Assembly (NCBI GenBank): GCA_003833135.1
Contig: QZLH01000785.1
Span: forward strand, 18,810-45,459
Origin: Oehlia diaphana
Taxonomy: Eukaryota; Glomeromycota; Glomeromycetes; Glomerales; Glomeraceae
Length of the DNA stretch: 26,650 nt
Direction: 5' to 3'
Shown here: positions 1 to 10,103 of the stretch, piece after piece
Position numbering within the stretch: position 1 is the stretch's first letter
Layout of the letters: each line of letters opens with the position of its first letter
The notes under the pieces: model-generated
Told to the model about the DNA's origin: nothing
The model's database searches: none
Seen by the model: the letters and a program-made list of their open reading frames with translations, nothing else
Translations under genes and position numbers: made by a program

Positions 1-379
1 AAAAAAAATCGCAAAAATTGTGATAAATTCCGATTAAAAAAAAATGTAATAAAAATATAATAAAAAAAGAATAAGAAAAAATTTGGTTAAGTTAACTGAA
101 CGAAACAATAATAATAAAAAGAGGGGTAAAAAAATCAATAATAATAAAGATTAAAAAGGGTAGTTTAGTTTTTACAGTAAAAACGGAAAATAAAAAAAAA
201 TTATTATTGTCTATCTAACAGAAATGGTTAGCTGTGGTAACTAAAAGAGAGGTAATAACCGCAATCAATATACTTTTTTTTGTTAGTATTAATTTGTTAG
301 AATAAAAAAAAACTCTGGTTAAAATTTTAATTAACCGGAAATATATTAGTTTAAAGATTTTCTTAATTATGATGATATA

Positions 380-521
380 ACAAATACGAAACAGATCGGG
401 CGCAAGAATATCACACTTTTCAGTATTACACAATTCAAATTATTTATATGACAAATACGAAACAGATCGGACGCAAGAATATCACACTTTTCAGTATTAC
501 ACAATTCAAATTATTTATACG
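380..521. repeat. 71-bp tandem duplication, two copies
   Basis: Copy 1 (380-450) and copy 2 (451-521) are directly adjacent and both begin ACAAATACGAAACAGATCGG. I count two mismatches over 71 positions: G/A at about position 21 and T/C near the end. The near identity suggests a recent local duplication. No coding or regulatory role can be read from it. Confidence 0.92.
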
Positions 522-756
522 GGTAATCTAAATATGACAAAATTTTTTTAATTAGATAGATTATAATTGAAAAGTAAAAAGAAGGTTTTTCTTTTAGTAA
601 TAATTTTTTTTCAATTTATTAAATGAAAAAAAATTCTTGTTTAAGTTGCTAAAATTTCAAAAAATATATACAATATATAATTTAAATTCAAATTAAAAAT
701 TTTAATATAACTTTATATACTTAAATTTTATTAAAAATTTTATATTAAAATTATGA

Positions 757-924
757 TTATACATACTATTCAAATTATTTTGGAATGGTATAATTATAAT
801 TTGAGATACTGTAATTCCATATAATTTACTATATAAAATACCAAATTAATTTGAATGCTGTAATTGAATTTGGGATTTTACTTATAATTATAACAGCCTA
901 AAATAATTTGAATAATATGTATAA
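757..924. mobile_element. MITE-like element with ~40-bp inverted repeats
   Basis: The left end at 757-799 (reads TTATACATACTATTCAAATT and continues) is matched as a reverse complement by the right end at 882-924, with about six mismatches over some 40 positions. The whole unit is about 168 bp, has no open reading frame and is AT-rich, as expected of a non-autonomous miniature inverted-repeat element. The outer boundary is uncertain because the flanks are also AT-rich; a TA target duplication is possible but not provable here. It could also be a simple fold-back sequence. Confidence 0.6.
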
Positions 925-1180
925 AATTATTATATAAGTTTAAATTTTATTATAAATTATATAATTATAAAAATTTATATATATTATAAATGATTAATAA
1001 TTATATTGAATTAAATTATTAAATTTAATTAAAAATAATGTTAAATTAAAATAAAGATAATATTCAAATAAATTTAAAATCTTAGTAACTTTACTAATTT
1101 AAATTTATTTTGAAAATAATTTATTATTAAAAAAATAAATAAAGCTATTTATTTAAAAAAAAGAATTTTTTAAAAACTGA

Positions 1181-2524
1181 TCAAATTTTAAAAACCCAAG
1201 TACATAAAGATAAAATTTGCTCTTCATTATCATTAAAATTTATAATATAATTTTCATAATCTTTAAGTAATTTCCATAAATCTTTTACTAAAGAATTTTT
1301 ATATTTTTCAATAAATCTTATAATTCTTTGTTTATAATCAATATTATTAAAAGTATATATAATTAATTTTATATTATTATTAGTATTAATCTGAGAAGCT
1401 GCAATCCATTGAATAACAAATTTAATATCTTTATCACCACCAAAAGTACCACATCCCCAAAATCCAATACCAATATCTTTAATATTTTTGAAATTTTGAT
1501 TCCAAGAAAATCCACAATAGGCTTTATTTAATTCTCTAATTAATGAATTATCTTGTAATTGTAATATTAAAGAACTTTTCAATGAATCAATATGGTCAAA
1601 TTCAGATGCATCCATAGCAATAATATATCTTACTTTTTGATTTGATAATTTCCACCAATTTTCAATTTCATGTTTATATTTAACCTTAAATGGACCATAT
1701 CCTGAATGTTGTATTACCTTTTTAACATTTTTAATTAATATAGTTTCTTTATTTGACATTGAATTACAAAATAATGTAAGAACACATAATTCTGGTGAAC
1801 AACCAAATAATATTTCTTCTGCTGTACCAGACTTTCCAAATCCAATTAATTTATTTGATGGATCAATTTCAATCTCATCAAATTTACCAGGAATATCGGA
1901 AGTATTTGTTTTAATCAAATTTATTAAAGAAATATTGGAATTTGCCCATATCGGAATCATATCGTCACTTAATGATTTATGACAAATTACCATCTCATCA
2001 TTCATATCAACTTCGTAATTATTTGTTATTATCCTATTAAAATAAATCATTAATACTTTTAAATAAAGTTTGGCGGAAGGTAATTCACTTGAATTCCATT
2101 CTTTAAATGATCCCAGATGGGTTTTCTTATCTGACATAGTACATAAGAACATGTGTGATAACAAACAAATAATTTTTCTTCGTGTTAAAAATATTTTTTC
2201 AAATCCTTCCGTTTTTTCATGAGTATCATTTGAAATTATTTTACCACAAGGAAAATGTTTAGGTAATTCTAATGCTATATTAATCAATTCGGGAAACACT
2301 ATTTCTTCATAATGTTTTTGATCTAATTTAGGCAAATTCTCATTATTTTTGCTGAATAAAGTTAAAAGAGATGATTCCGATGTATAATCTATTGAAGAAA
2401 AAAATATAATCAATGTCTTGATATCATTAAATGATTTACACGGACGAGATAACATCGAGAATGTTATTTCCCAATTATCAGGATCGTAATTTGGAAGGTC
2501 GATTGATGAAAAAAATGCTTCCAT
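1181..2524 (-). CDS. Poly(ADP-ribose) glycohydrolase-like protein with atypical active-site loop
   Basis: An intronless 447-residue protein resembling the catalytic region of eukaryotic PARG, the enzyme that cleaves poly(ADP-ribose) chains to ADP-ribose. The C-terminal half carries family blocks in the right order: an active-site-like loop at 224-240 (NKLIGFGKSGTAEEILF), SPELCVLTLF (243-252), a Tyr-Gly loop SGYGPF (274-279), AMDASEF (303-309), RELNKAYCGF (330-339) and GFWGCGTFGGDKDIKFVIQW (354-373). The N-terminal helical part (residues 60-165) fits the PARG accessory domain. The canonical catalytic signature is a Gly-Gly-Gly, a 6-8 residue spacer, then Gln-Glu-Glu. Here the glycines read GFG, the spacer is shorter and Gln is Ala, though both glutamates (236-237) remain. 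Family membership is well supported; hydrolase activity is uncertain. The length suits a lone catalytic domain. It diverges from the tetraspan gene with 182 bp between start codons. Confidence 0.85.
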   Translation of the reverse strand: MEAFFSSIDLPNYDPDNWEITFSMLSRPCKSFNDIKTLIIFFSSIDYTSESSLLTLFSKNNENLPKLDQKHYEEIVFPELINIALELPKHFPCGKIISNDTHEKTEGFEKIFLTRRKIICLLSHMFLCTMSDKKTHLGSFKEWNSSELPSAKLYLKVLMIYFNRIITNNYEVDMNDEMVICHKSLSDDMIPIWANSNISLINLIKTNTSDIPGKFDEIEIDPSNKLIGFGKSGTAEEILFGCSPELCVLTLFCNSMSNKETILIKNVKKVIQHSGYGPFKVKYKHEIENWWKLSNQKVRYIIAMDASEFDHIDSLKSSLILQLQDNSLIRELNKAYCGFSWNQNFKNIKDIGIGFWGCGTFGGDKDIKFVIQWIAASQINTNNNIKLIIYTFNNIDYKQRIIRFIEKYKNSLVKDLWKLLKDYENYIINFNDNEEQILSLCTWVFKI

Positions 2525-2706
2525 TACAATTATGTAAAGCCCAAGATTGAAGCCAGAATTGTGGCGCTCGGAAAAACTTTGACCCTGCTGTGCTGCGGCG
2601 CTGCGCCGGATGTTTATTAAATTTGTACATTCTCCGACATTTTCGTTTTAGATTTTTACTTTTTATATCATAAGATTTTAATTATTTATTTCAAAGTTTG
2701 AATACT
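2525..2706. promoter_or_regulatory. Divergent promoter region with a GC-rich patch
   Basis: This 182-bp gap separates the start codons of the PARG-like gene (-) and the tetraspan gene (+), so it should hold both promoters and 5' leaders. Around 2561-2612 the composition changes abruptly to G/C-rich in an otherwise very AT-rich window, and includes the short palindrome CGGCGC-T-GCGCCG at 2596-2608. The promoter role is inferred from position only. Confidence 0.45.
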
Positions 2707-3701
2707 ATGTTGTCTAAGTGTTGTTTCTGTATTGGTCTTAGGTAAAGCAATTTCCAAAGTTTTTATAAATAAGTTAAAATAACGTTATTTACCTGTACTT
2801 AAAAAATACTTTTTTATAAAATTTAGGACTGCTACTCTTATATTAGCCTCTCTTGGGACTGTAAGTATTCGTTGAAAGTTATATTTATTAAGTAGTTTAT
2901 CTTGATTAACATACTGTTTTATATTTGTTTATTTCATTTTATTTTACAGTTATCTTATTTATCCAATGCATATCATTTATCGATCTTGGCAGGTAACTTT
3001 GGATTCTTTTACAGTGTTTTATCTACATACTATTTAGCTGCTACTTTCGCCTGTATTGCAGGTATCGCAGGTGTATTAAAGGCAAGCATTCTTAACTATA
3101 AAATTATTTGTTTATTACATATTTATTTAATGTACTAAATGAAAACTTTGAATTTAGAATAATGCTAAATATGTTAGAATTTTTGCCACATTCTATTGGT
3201 GGCAACTTATGTTAGGGTTCACAGTTTCAATCGTATTTTCAGTTGTAGCATTTTATTTTAATAAAGATGTTTGTGAACAATTAATTGAAGAACCTGATAT
3301 TGATATGGATATGGGAACTTGTGTGAATTGGTATATTAAAACCGTTTCAACAATGGTCGTTATGCTTGCAATAAGCTGTATAATTGATGTGAGTAATTTT
3401 ATAAACAAAAAAAATACTTTTGGTTTTTTTATGGTGATTATAAATTCATTCACTTATCTGACAACTATTTTTTTTTATGAATAATTCATAGCTTCATTTT
3501 TGTATGGCAGTTTGGGCTTATTATCAAAGACTTAAGGTTGAAAAACAATATGGTGATATTGAAGGATCGAGTTATATTGTATATTATACTCCTGTTCCTG
3601 CTTACACCGTTGTTCCTCCACCTGCTTATGATTCCGTTCCTTCTGTTGATTCAAAAGCTGCTGCTTCAAATATTCAAAATCCAACCGATAATAAGCAATA
3701 A
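2707..3701 (+). CDS. Tetraspan membrane protein (LAPTM4/MARVEL-like) with PPxY tail
   Basis: Five exons join in frame: 2707-2741, 2827-2860, 2950-3081, 3158-3388 and 3492-3701, giving 213 residues. The N-terminus is short, Cys-rich and cytosol-like (MLSKCCFCIGLR). Four hydrophobic segments follow: about 13-34, 43-66, 76-101 and 134-158. A loop of roughly 30 residues between segments 3 and 4 is acidic and has two cysteines. The soluble C-terminal tail (about 159-213) contains Tyr/Pro repeats including PPPAYDSVP, a PPxY motif of the kind bound by WW domains of Nedd4/Rsp5-type ubiquitin ligases. Topology and tail resemble lysosomal LAPTM4 proteins and fungal MARVEL-like proteins, but I cannot assign a family firmly. 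Splice sites are GTAAAG..TTTAG, GTAAGT..TACAG, GCAAGC..TTTAG and GTGAGT..CATAG; the third is a GC-AG intron. Function is unknown; endosomal sorting is an inference. Confidence 0.8.
3082..3157 (+). other. GC-AG intron (76 nt) in the tetraspan gene
   Basis: The exon ends AAG and the intron starts GCAAGC, the usual context for a non-canonical GC donor. It ends GAATTTAG. Removing it joins GVLK to NNAKYVRIF without changing frame and restores the third membrane segment, whereas reading through hits a stop after a short extension. No GT donor nearby gives an equally good join. Confidence 0.75.
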
Positions 3702-4061
3702 ACTTCTTGATAAATTCTCCTAGTTCTTTATTAGTTCTTAGCTCTTTATTAGTACTTTCCTTTTAGAATATGTTTTAATTGTTTAAGTTTCCTTTTTCTC
3801 TTTTTCAATTTTTTTTTTCTCTTCTTGTATTCTTTACATCCGTCGCGTTAACTACGTGAAATATAATATTTTATTAAATAAATAAATCATTTATGTCTTT
3901 TTTTTCGCGTTGTTTATCGTTAAATGTGAACAAGGATAAAAAAAAAAGGAATATTATGTAATTAGAATTATCATCCAGTGTTAGGATCTACATTCTGATA
4001 GGTATTACACCAATATATATATATATATAGACTTTACATAGTGGATTTGTTCGAAAAAATC
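3702..4061. other. Intergenic region with AATAAA signal and (AT)n tract
   Basis: This spacer lies between the stop of the tetraspan gene and the start of the nucleoporin gene on the same strand. It includes an AATAAA polyadenylation-type signal in a run of AATAAAT units at about 3876-3887, a T-rich stretch, and an (AT)n microsatellite at about 4013-4029 just upstream of the nucleoporin start. No coding sequence is visible. Confidence 0.6.
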
Positions 4062-7000
4062 ATGTCTTTGTTATCTTTAAATAATTTTTCACGTAAAAAT
4101 GGCGAAAGTACTGGAACTGCGAAAAGTTTGTCAGATCTTTCTGTTAATCCAGCGGTGTTTGACCGTTATAAACGGTTGAGTTTCTTTTTTTTCTTTTTTA
4201 TATTGTTACATTTTTATTAGTTCTTAGTCTAGCACGATAAATAAGTTTTTTTTATTGAAGTTTAGTTAATTTGTTTTTTTTTTTTTACTTTTAACTTAAC
4301 AACAGATCCTTTCGAGCTTTACGTTTTGCTTTAGAAAAAGCAGACATACGTTGTCCACCTAATGCTATGAAAGAAATAATAAAATATCACAGTTCATCAC
4401 TAAAAGTGTGCTTGGATTGTTTTGATAATACGAATGTTAAAAATGATGGTACTTTACAAGGTTTAGCTAGTGAAGCCCTTCAGTTGGACGTGCGAGCAAC
4501 ACACTTTTTGATGAAGAGTTTCGAATCAGAATATGATGATTATAATAAGTTTAATGATGAAGGATATTTATCAAAATTAATAGAATTTTATTATGAAGAA
4601 CGTCTTAATTTAATTAAGATTTTGAGTATATTATTTTACTATTATGAAGATACAAATTGGTATTATTATGATTCAGCAGAAGATTTTATAAGTAATCTTG
4701 ATTTAGATGAATTTATGGATCGAGTATTTGATCAATTTCAAGATCTGGCTGATATTGGTATACAAGCATTCATACCAGAAAGTATGAAAGATTTTAGTTT
4801 TTCAAGTCAATATATTAAAGAACAAATAGAATTATTAGAATTATTATGCTTGATATATAAAGGACAAATTTCTGAACAATCAACAAAAAAATATTTGACA
4901 AGATTTTTGACTCATTGTATGCAAACAAAATTTGGATATAATCAATTCCTTACGCTGCATATCGACTCGAATGGACATGACATGTTAACTCAAGTCAATC
5001 ATTTTACTCAAACTCTTATAGTCATAATGACTCTAGTTGAATTCAATTTCACAGAAATTTTTCCATCTGTTCATGCAAAAAACAAACGAGCAGCTTCATC
5101 AAATGATGTTAGAAGAGTCACTGAGATGGCATTAAATATGGATAATGATCCTTCTAATGGAATATTTCTCTGGTTATGGGCTTCATATTTAACTCATATA
5201 CAGCATTTTTACGATGAAACAAATTGGCCAAATGAATACGAAGATCTAGAAAGTTACTTTAATAGTATGATTTCAGCAAATGCTGCAAAAGCTTACGATT
5301 TGAATGTTTTAGATTCTATTTATAGTATTTTTATAGGTCCATGTTTCAGACCAGAGGAATTAAACGTAAAGGGATACAAGAAAATTTTTAAAACTTATTT
5401 TATTTCAATATTTGAAGCATTTAAAATACAAGAGATTCCAAAACATCAACTCCTAGTGGATTGTTTTGCACAAATATTTGTTGAAGGTGGTCCATGCAGT
5501 GAATTCTTTAAGGAGGATTCCTTTTATGAAAAACGAATTTCTTTATTTAATTGGGCGATTTCTAGATTTCCTCAAAATTTTCACCCATTAATGGGATTAT
5601 ATACTGCATTATCTGGTGACAAGGATTCGGCAGAGGAAATATTTGTCTTATTGGAAAATTTTCGTCAGTGTTGCTATTTGGTTAGAGATGAACAACTTAA
5701 ATTTGATATAAGTAATGAAAATATAGTTTATGCTAAACAGTCAATCAAGCTTTTTGAAAACGTTTATCAAGATGCATTTACCATTCCAGAAAATACAGCC
5801 GGTTGCGTGATTGAACAAATCAATGGAAATAAATTAGTTCAATGGAAAATTAAATATTCTGGATGGCAACTTTTTTTGGAGATGTTGGAATCATTCCCTT
5901 TAATACAAGGAAGGAACCCTTTTGATTATGATCCTACTTTAACCGATGATCCAACTACGTTTCGAATCAAGGAAATATTGCAACTTTTATACGCACTTTT
6001 ATCTAACTCTCCGGATTTGATTGAAAAAATATTGAACCATTTGGAGACATGCTTTCAAGATAATAAACCTCATAATGATCTTGCATTTACAATCTTTGCA
6101 ATTATCGAATATATTATGAATAACGTTCCTGATGCCCTCGATTTCGTTACTGCAGGATTACGATGTGTGAAAGTATTATTACCGTATTTTAATAGTAGGA
6201 TCGTGTCATATCTTTTAAAATCGGGATTTTTACCAAATTTAACTTCAAATGATTGGATGGACGATAATTCACAATTTGTATGTAAATTACATCATCTACT
6301 GTTACAGCAAGAATGCGTTGTAGGTCGTTATCCAATAACGATAGCTGTTTTAGATCTCGCTATTGAATTCTTTAGTCATGTGGATGATTTCGATTTGAAA
6401 CAGGATCAAGATGACTTAAAGGACATTCTTCTTTCTTTTACTTCTTATATCCTTAATGTTATTTTTGTATCCTATGATCGTTGGAGGTACAAAGATGAAC
6501 TAGAGCATATTCAAATTGGAATTAAATGTTTGAATATTTTCAATAAAATTTTGATAGGCTGCCCTCTGGGATCCGAACTTCCTAATTATTATGATCCTAT
6601 AATTGATATAACAAAAGATCCTTTACGAAACCCTCTTCAGGAATACCTATGGAATCATTTTATGATGAATGAAGGTTTATATCATATTTCACCCTTATTC
6701 TACATTATTAAAAAAAATAAAAATTTCTCAATTAATAATGAAAGGACAATCGACTCTCGGTTGGAAAAATCCGACATATTGTTGGAATTGGCTTTAGCAT
6801 TTCTTTTAAGATTATTTAGAGTTCATAAGTTAAAAACTTCGGAAATTTCTTGGCTAGAGTTAACAATATTAGACAGGACAAATGTCAACTTTAATAAAGA
6901 GTTGATAATTATTATTTCTTCATACGTATCATATCCGCATAGCTTGGGAGTTTCTATTTTATCTTGCGAATTGATGACACTGCTCTTTTCATGTTCTAAT

Positions 7001-9685
7001 ACATCTATACTATTTCAATCATCTTTAAGTGGGCTCTTTGGTAATGAAACTGAAACAATAATTGTATATAATAAGTTCATAGACCGATTTACGTCTGAAA
7101 TCAATGTTAAGGATTTACGAGTAGCTATTTTGGATTTCTTTACAGTTTCAACCAAGATTCATGTTGGATTGTCAATTTTTGGTGGGATTGATTTAATTTC
7201 TAGGCAGTTAGACCGTAAAGGTAAAGGGAAAGAAACAGGTAAAAGAAAGAAAATTAAACTTTCAGTTAATATTATTGATGTTATCATTGATCTTTTGAGA
7301 GATTGGAAAAAAGTTTATGCTAATGAATCAAGAGTGCTTCTTGCTGCTGTACGATTCCTAAGCACATTATGGGAAAACATTAGTAAAGGTGAATTCATAA
7401 TTTTAAAAAAAATACGTGAAAATAATGAATTATGGGATAGTATATCAGAAATATTACGTATGAAATTGTACGATAATAGATCACAGGAAAACGAATCATT
7501 CGGGTTATCTCAAGGAACTGTTGCTAATAGATCAACCGCTAATGTTGAAAAAATTAGTTGTGGACAAAATATTAAAGGTTTTATATTCCGGTTGTTGGGT
7601 CGTGAACTTTGTCTTGTTGCAAACCAGATGAGGAATAAAGGAAACAAAAGTCGTAGCGAATTTTTCAAATCGTTACCTGCGGAGGGAATAAGAGAAATTC
7701 TCCAAGAGATTCTCGAAGAAGATATGTTAGAATTTTGTCTTGACAAGTTTACGAATATCGACCAATCATCCTTTGAAGAATCTCATAACGTGTCAACAAT
7801 AAATGCTCAGGTGGTTCTTTTTAAATCTTGGAAATATTTTATAGAAATCGCATCTTATATACTATCTGATGGATTTTGGATCACCGAACGGAAAAACGAT
7901 ATATCTCAGTTAATACTAGGGATGGCCGCAGAACGACTTGTGGAAGAAATTCGTCGTGGCCATAATGTTGAAATTACTATTCGTGACGATCTTGCAGATT
8001 TATTATTACATTCAATGGAACAACTTATAATTTCAAAAGATCAGACTCGGGATAGAATAATTCTTTATGCTGAATTAGTTACATCATTGTATAATGGTCT
8101 AACTAGTGTTATTAATCCGATACAAAATTTGGGTGAAAATCATTTTACATCCAAAACTTATCGGCCAATTTTACAATCATTTATATTATGTTTACGAGCG
8201 CTTCATGATTCTAATATTATATTAAAAAGTAATGATAAAGTATTGGCACAATTTCAAAAAAGTTGTCAATCGCTCCTTGCAGAATTATGCGAATTTTTAG
8301 TTTCAATGACTAAAAAAGATGGGATCGATGAAAATCGAGAAGAAGACATTTTAATAGTATTAACAGCACTAGAATATCTTGTACAACCATTATGTAATCC
8401 ATATCCTTCAATATGTTTAGGTATACTTACTGAAAAAAAAATCATTAACTTACTTTTAGAAATGTTTGTTTATTCAATGTCAGTACCATGGAAAAATAGA
8501 CCTAAATTTTCTGATGGGGTAATATATTTTCTACTGACATTGGCAAATTTTCCGATTGGAGCGATGCAATTGTTTAGAGATGGAGTCATGGCAGCATTTT
8601 GTAATAATAAACTATCGTCAGAATTACAAGAAGGGAAAGTTGAACCAAATTTGGTAGAGAATTGGCATAAAATTTGGTGCTTAATGTTAGCGGTCATTAC
8701 TGCTATGTTACGAACAGTTGAGAGAAAAGACTTGAGTATTATCTTGAGATCCGTTGTTGGATTTATCAATCTTTACAAGAAACAAATTCAACGAGCAATG
8801 GAATGTGAATTACCTACCAATATGTTCAAACTGGAGGAGATACAATACATTACAATATTATTTTATCATTTATCAATACATTTAAATACTCAAGAACTGG
8901 ATATTGCAAGTGAATGTTTAGTTTATTATGAAGATCCTTTGCTAATACTTTTGACAAAACTTACTTATCTTTTCACACATCCAAAATATTCTTCAAGAGT
9001 GATGATACCTTTAATGTCAGAGGAAACAAAACAATCATCAACCCTGTTATCTGGAGGAATTAAGTTAGCATTTGAAAATGTTTTACCGGATATCGATTTA
9101 ACATCATCTGACAGTGGAGGATCTGAAATGAATATATTTTTACAAAGGGTACAACAAAAACTTTTATCAATTAATAGAAATATATTGGCTACCTATATTA
9201 TTCTGACTGAATCGCATAATGTTTTTCATATGTCTATACCGTCATGGTCAGATCAACTTGTTTATTTTGAACCGTTGATGAAAGTATCAGATAAAGATCC
9301 AGCAACAATTGCGACACTATTTGAATTAGTAGATCACGGCATGACTTTAATTCAATTATGGGAATACATACTTGACACTAATAATATTAATAATATTAGT
9401 GATCTGAAATTCTGGCAAATTACTTGGAAATCGTCTATTATTATAATTGAGATGAGTTTCGTATTGGCAACTTCTCAATTAACTACGTGCTTCTTTTCTG
9501 AAGATAGAAACAAGGAAGATGTAGAAGATTTATTTACTGAAGTATTTGAAAGGTTATTAAAGGTAACACGTGTAGTAAAAAAATTATTAGATATGGGTGT
9601 AAGTGAAAAAAATGAATTAAAGTCATTTGAAGTAGTTTTACGGAACTTAACGAATTTTCTTACTAAAACTATAGGAATGAATTAG
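4062..9685 (+). CDS. NUP188: Nucleoporin NUP188-like, large inner-ring scaffold protein
   Basis: Two exons, 4062-4174 and 4306-9685, encode 1830 residues. The intron (131 nt, GTTGAG..AACAG) splits an Arg codon; the start MSLLSLNNFSRKN is the first ATG that joins in frame with the long exon. The protein is almost entirely alpha-helical by composition, with Leu/Ile-rich helix pairs, as in the alpha-solenoid scaffold nucleoporins. Supporting blocks are an N-terminal region with FYYEERLNLIKILSILFYYY, a WLWASYL helix, and near residues 530-565 a beta-rich insert (AGCVIEQINGNKLVQWKIKYSGWQLF, shown by its ends AGCVIEQ and YSGWQLF) like the SH3-like insert of Nup188. A short basic loop (KGKGKETGKRKKIK) sits near 1005-1020. 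Length matches fungal Nup188 (about 1600-1900). The related Nup192/Nup205 is the main alternative. Expected role: structural subunit of the nuclear pore inner ring. It converges on CLU1. Confidence 0.75.
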
Positions 9686-10103
9686 AATAGCAGTTTTTAT
9701 AATATTATAGTAATTGAATATATTCTTATCTTTCATTTAATGATCCTTCATCGATGTTGTATATTAATGCTTACTTCGTAAACGAAATAAAGGAAAATAA
9801 CTCTTTTCCTTCGGATTCCTCTAATGTCTAGAATGGTGCAAATACTTCTACTAATTATAATTTATTCAAGTCTGAGATTGCAGACACCGTAAAAATTAAA
9901 ATTTGATCAACGTACCCCTACATGTCCTTAATCAAGGATCCTCGCTACGCAAAGAATTATCTTTAAAAATCAAATCCACTTAAAAACAAAGCATATTTTT
10001 AATATTATTATTTAAAGTTGGATTTTTTATTATTAATACTTTAAGCTAAAATTATTTAATTAAGTTAAAATGAACTCCAAATTGTCTTCTGATTAACAAT
10101 GTA
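9686..10103. other. Convergent 3' intergenic region
   Basis: The 418-bp gap lies between the stop codons of the NUP188-like gene (+) and CLU1 (-). An AATAAA at 9786-9791 could serve the first gene, and an AATAAA on the minus strand at about 10026-10031 could serve CLU1. Short hairpin-capable sequences occur at about 9774-9785 (TTCGT-AA-ACGAA) and near 9791-9813 (AAGGAAAA with TTTTCCTT). No gene is seen. Confidence 0.6.

Larger units (their letters stand above)
1..1180. other. AT-rich intergenic spacer
   Basis: Extremely A/T-rich sequence with long A runs and no convincing coding region. It lies downstream of the PARG-like gene on the opposite strand and holds two structured repeats listed separately: a 71-bp tandem duplication (380-521) and a MITE-like inverted repeat (757-924). 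Small open frames here, for example 215-433 on the minus strand, overlap the duplication and have low-complexity composition, so they are not called as genes. Confidence 0.7.

Noticed and set aside
215..433. 72-codon minus-strand frame at the left end
   Set aside because: Low-complexity Ile/Leu/Lys-rich product overlapping the tandem duplication; no start context or motif supports it.
7510..8769. Minus-strand frames inside the NUP188-like gene
   Set aside because: They are antisense shadows of the long intact coding exon, with no independent splice or motif support.
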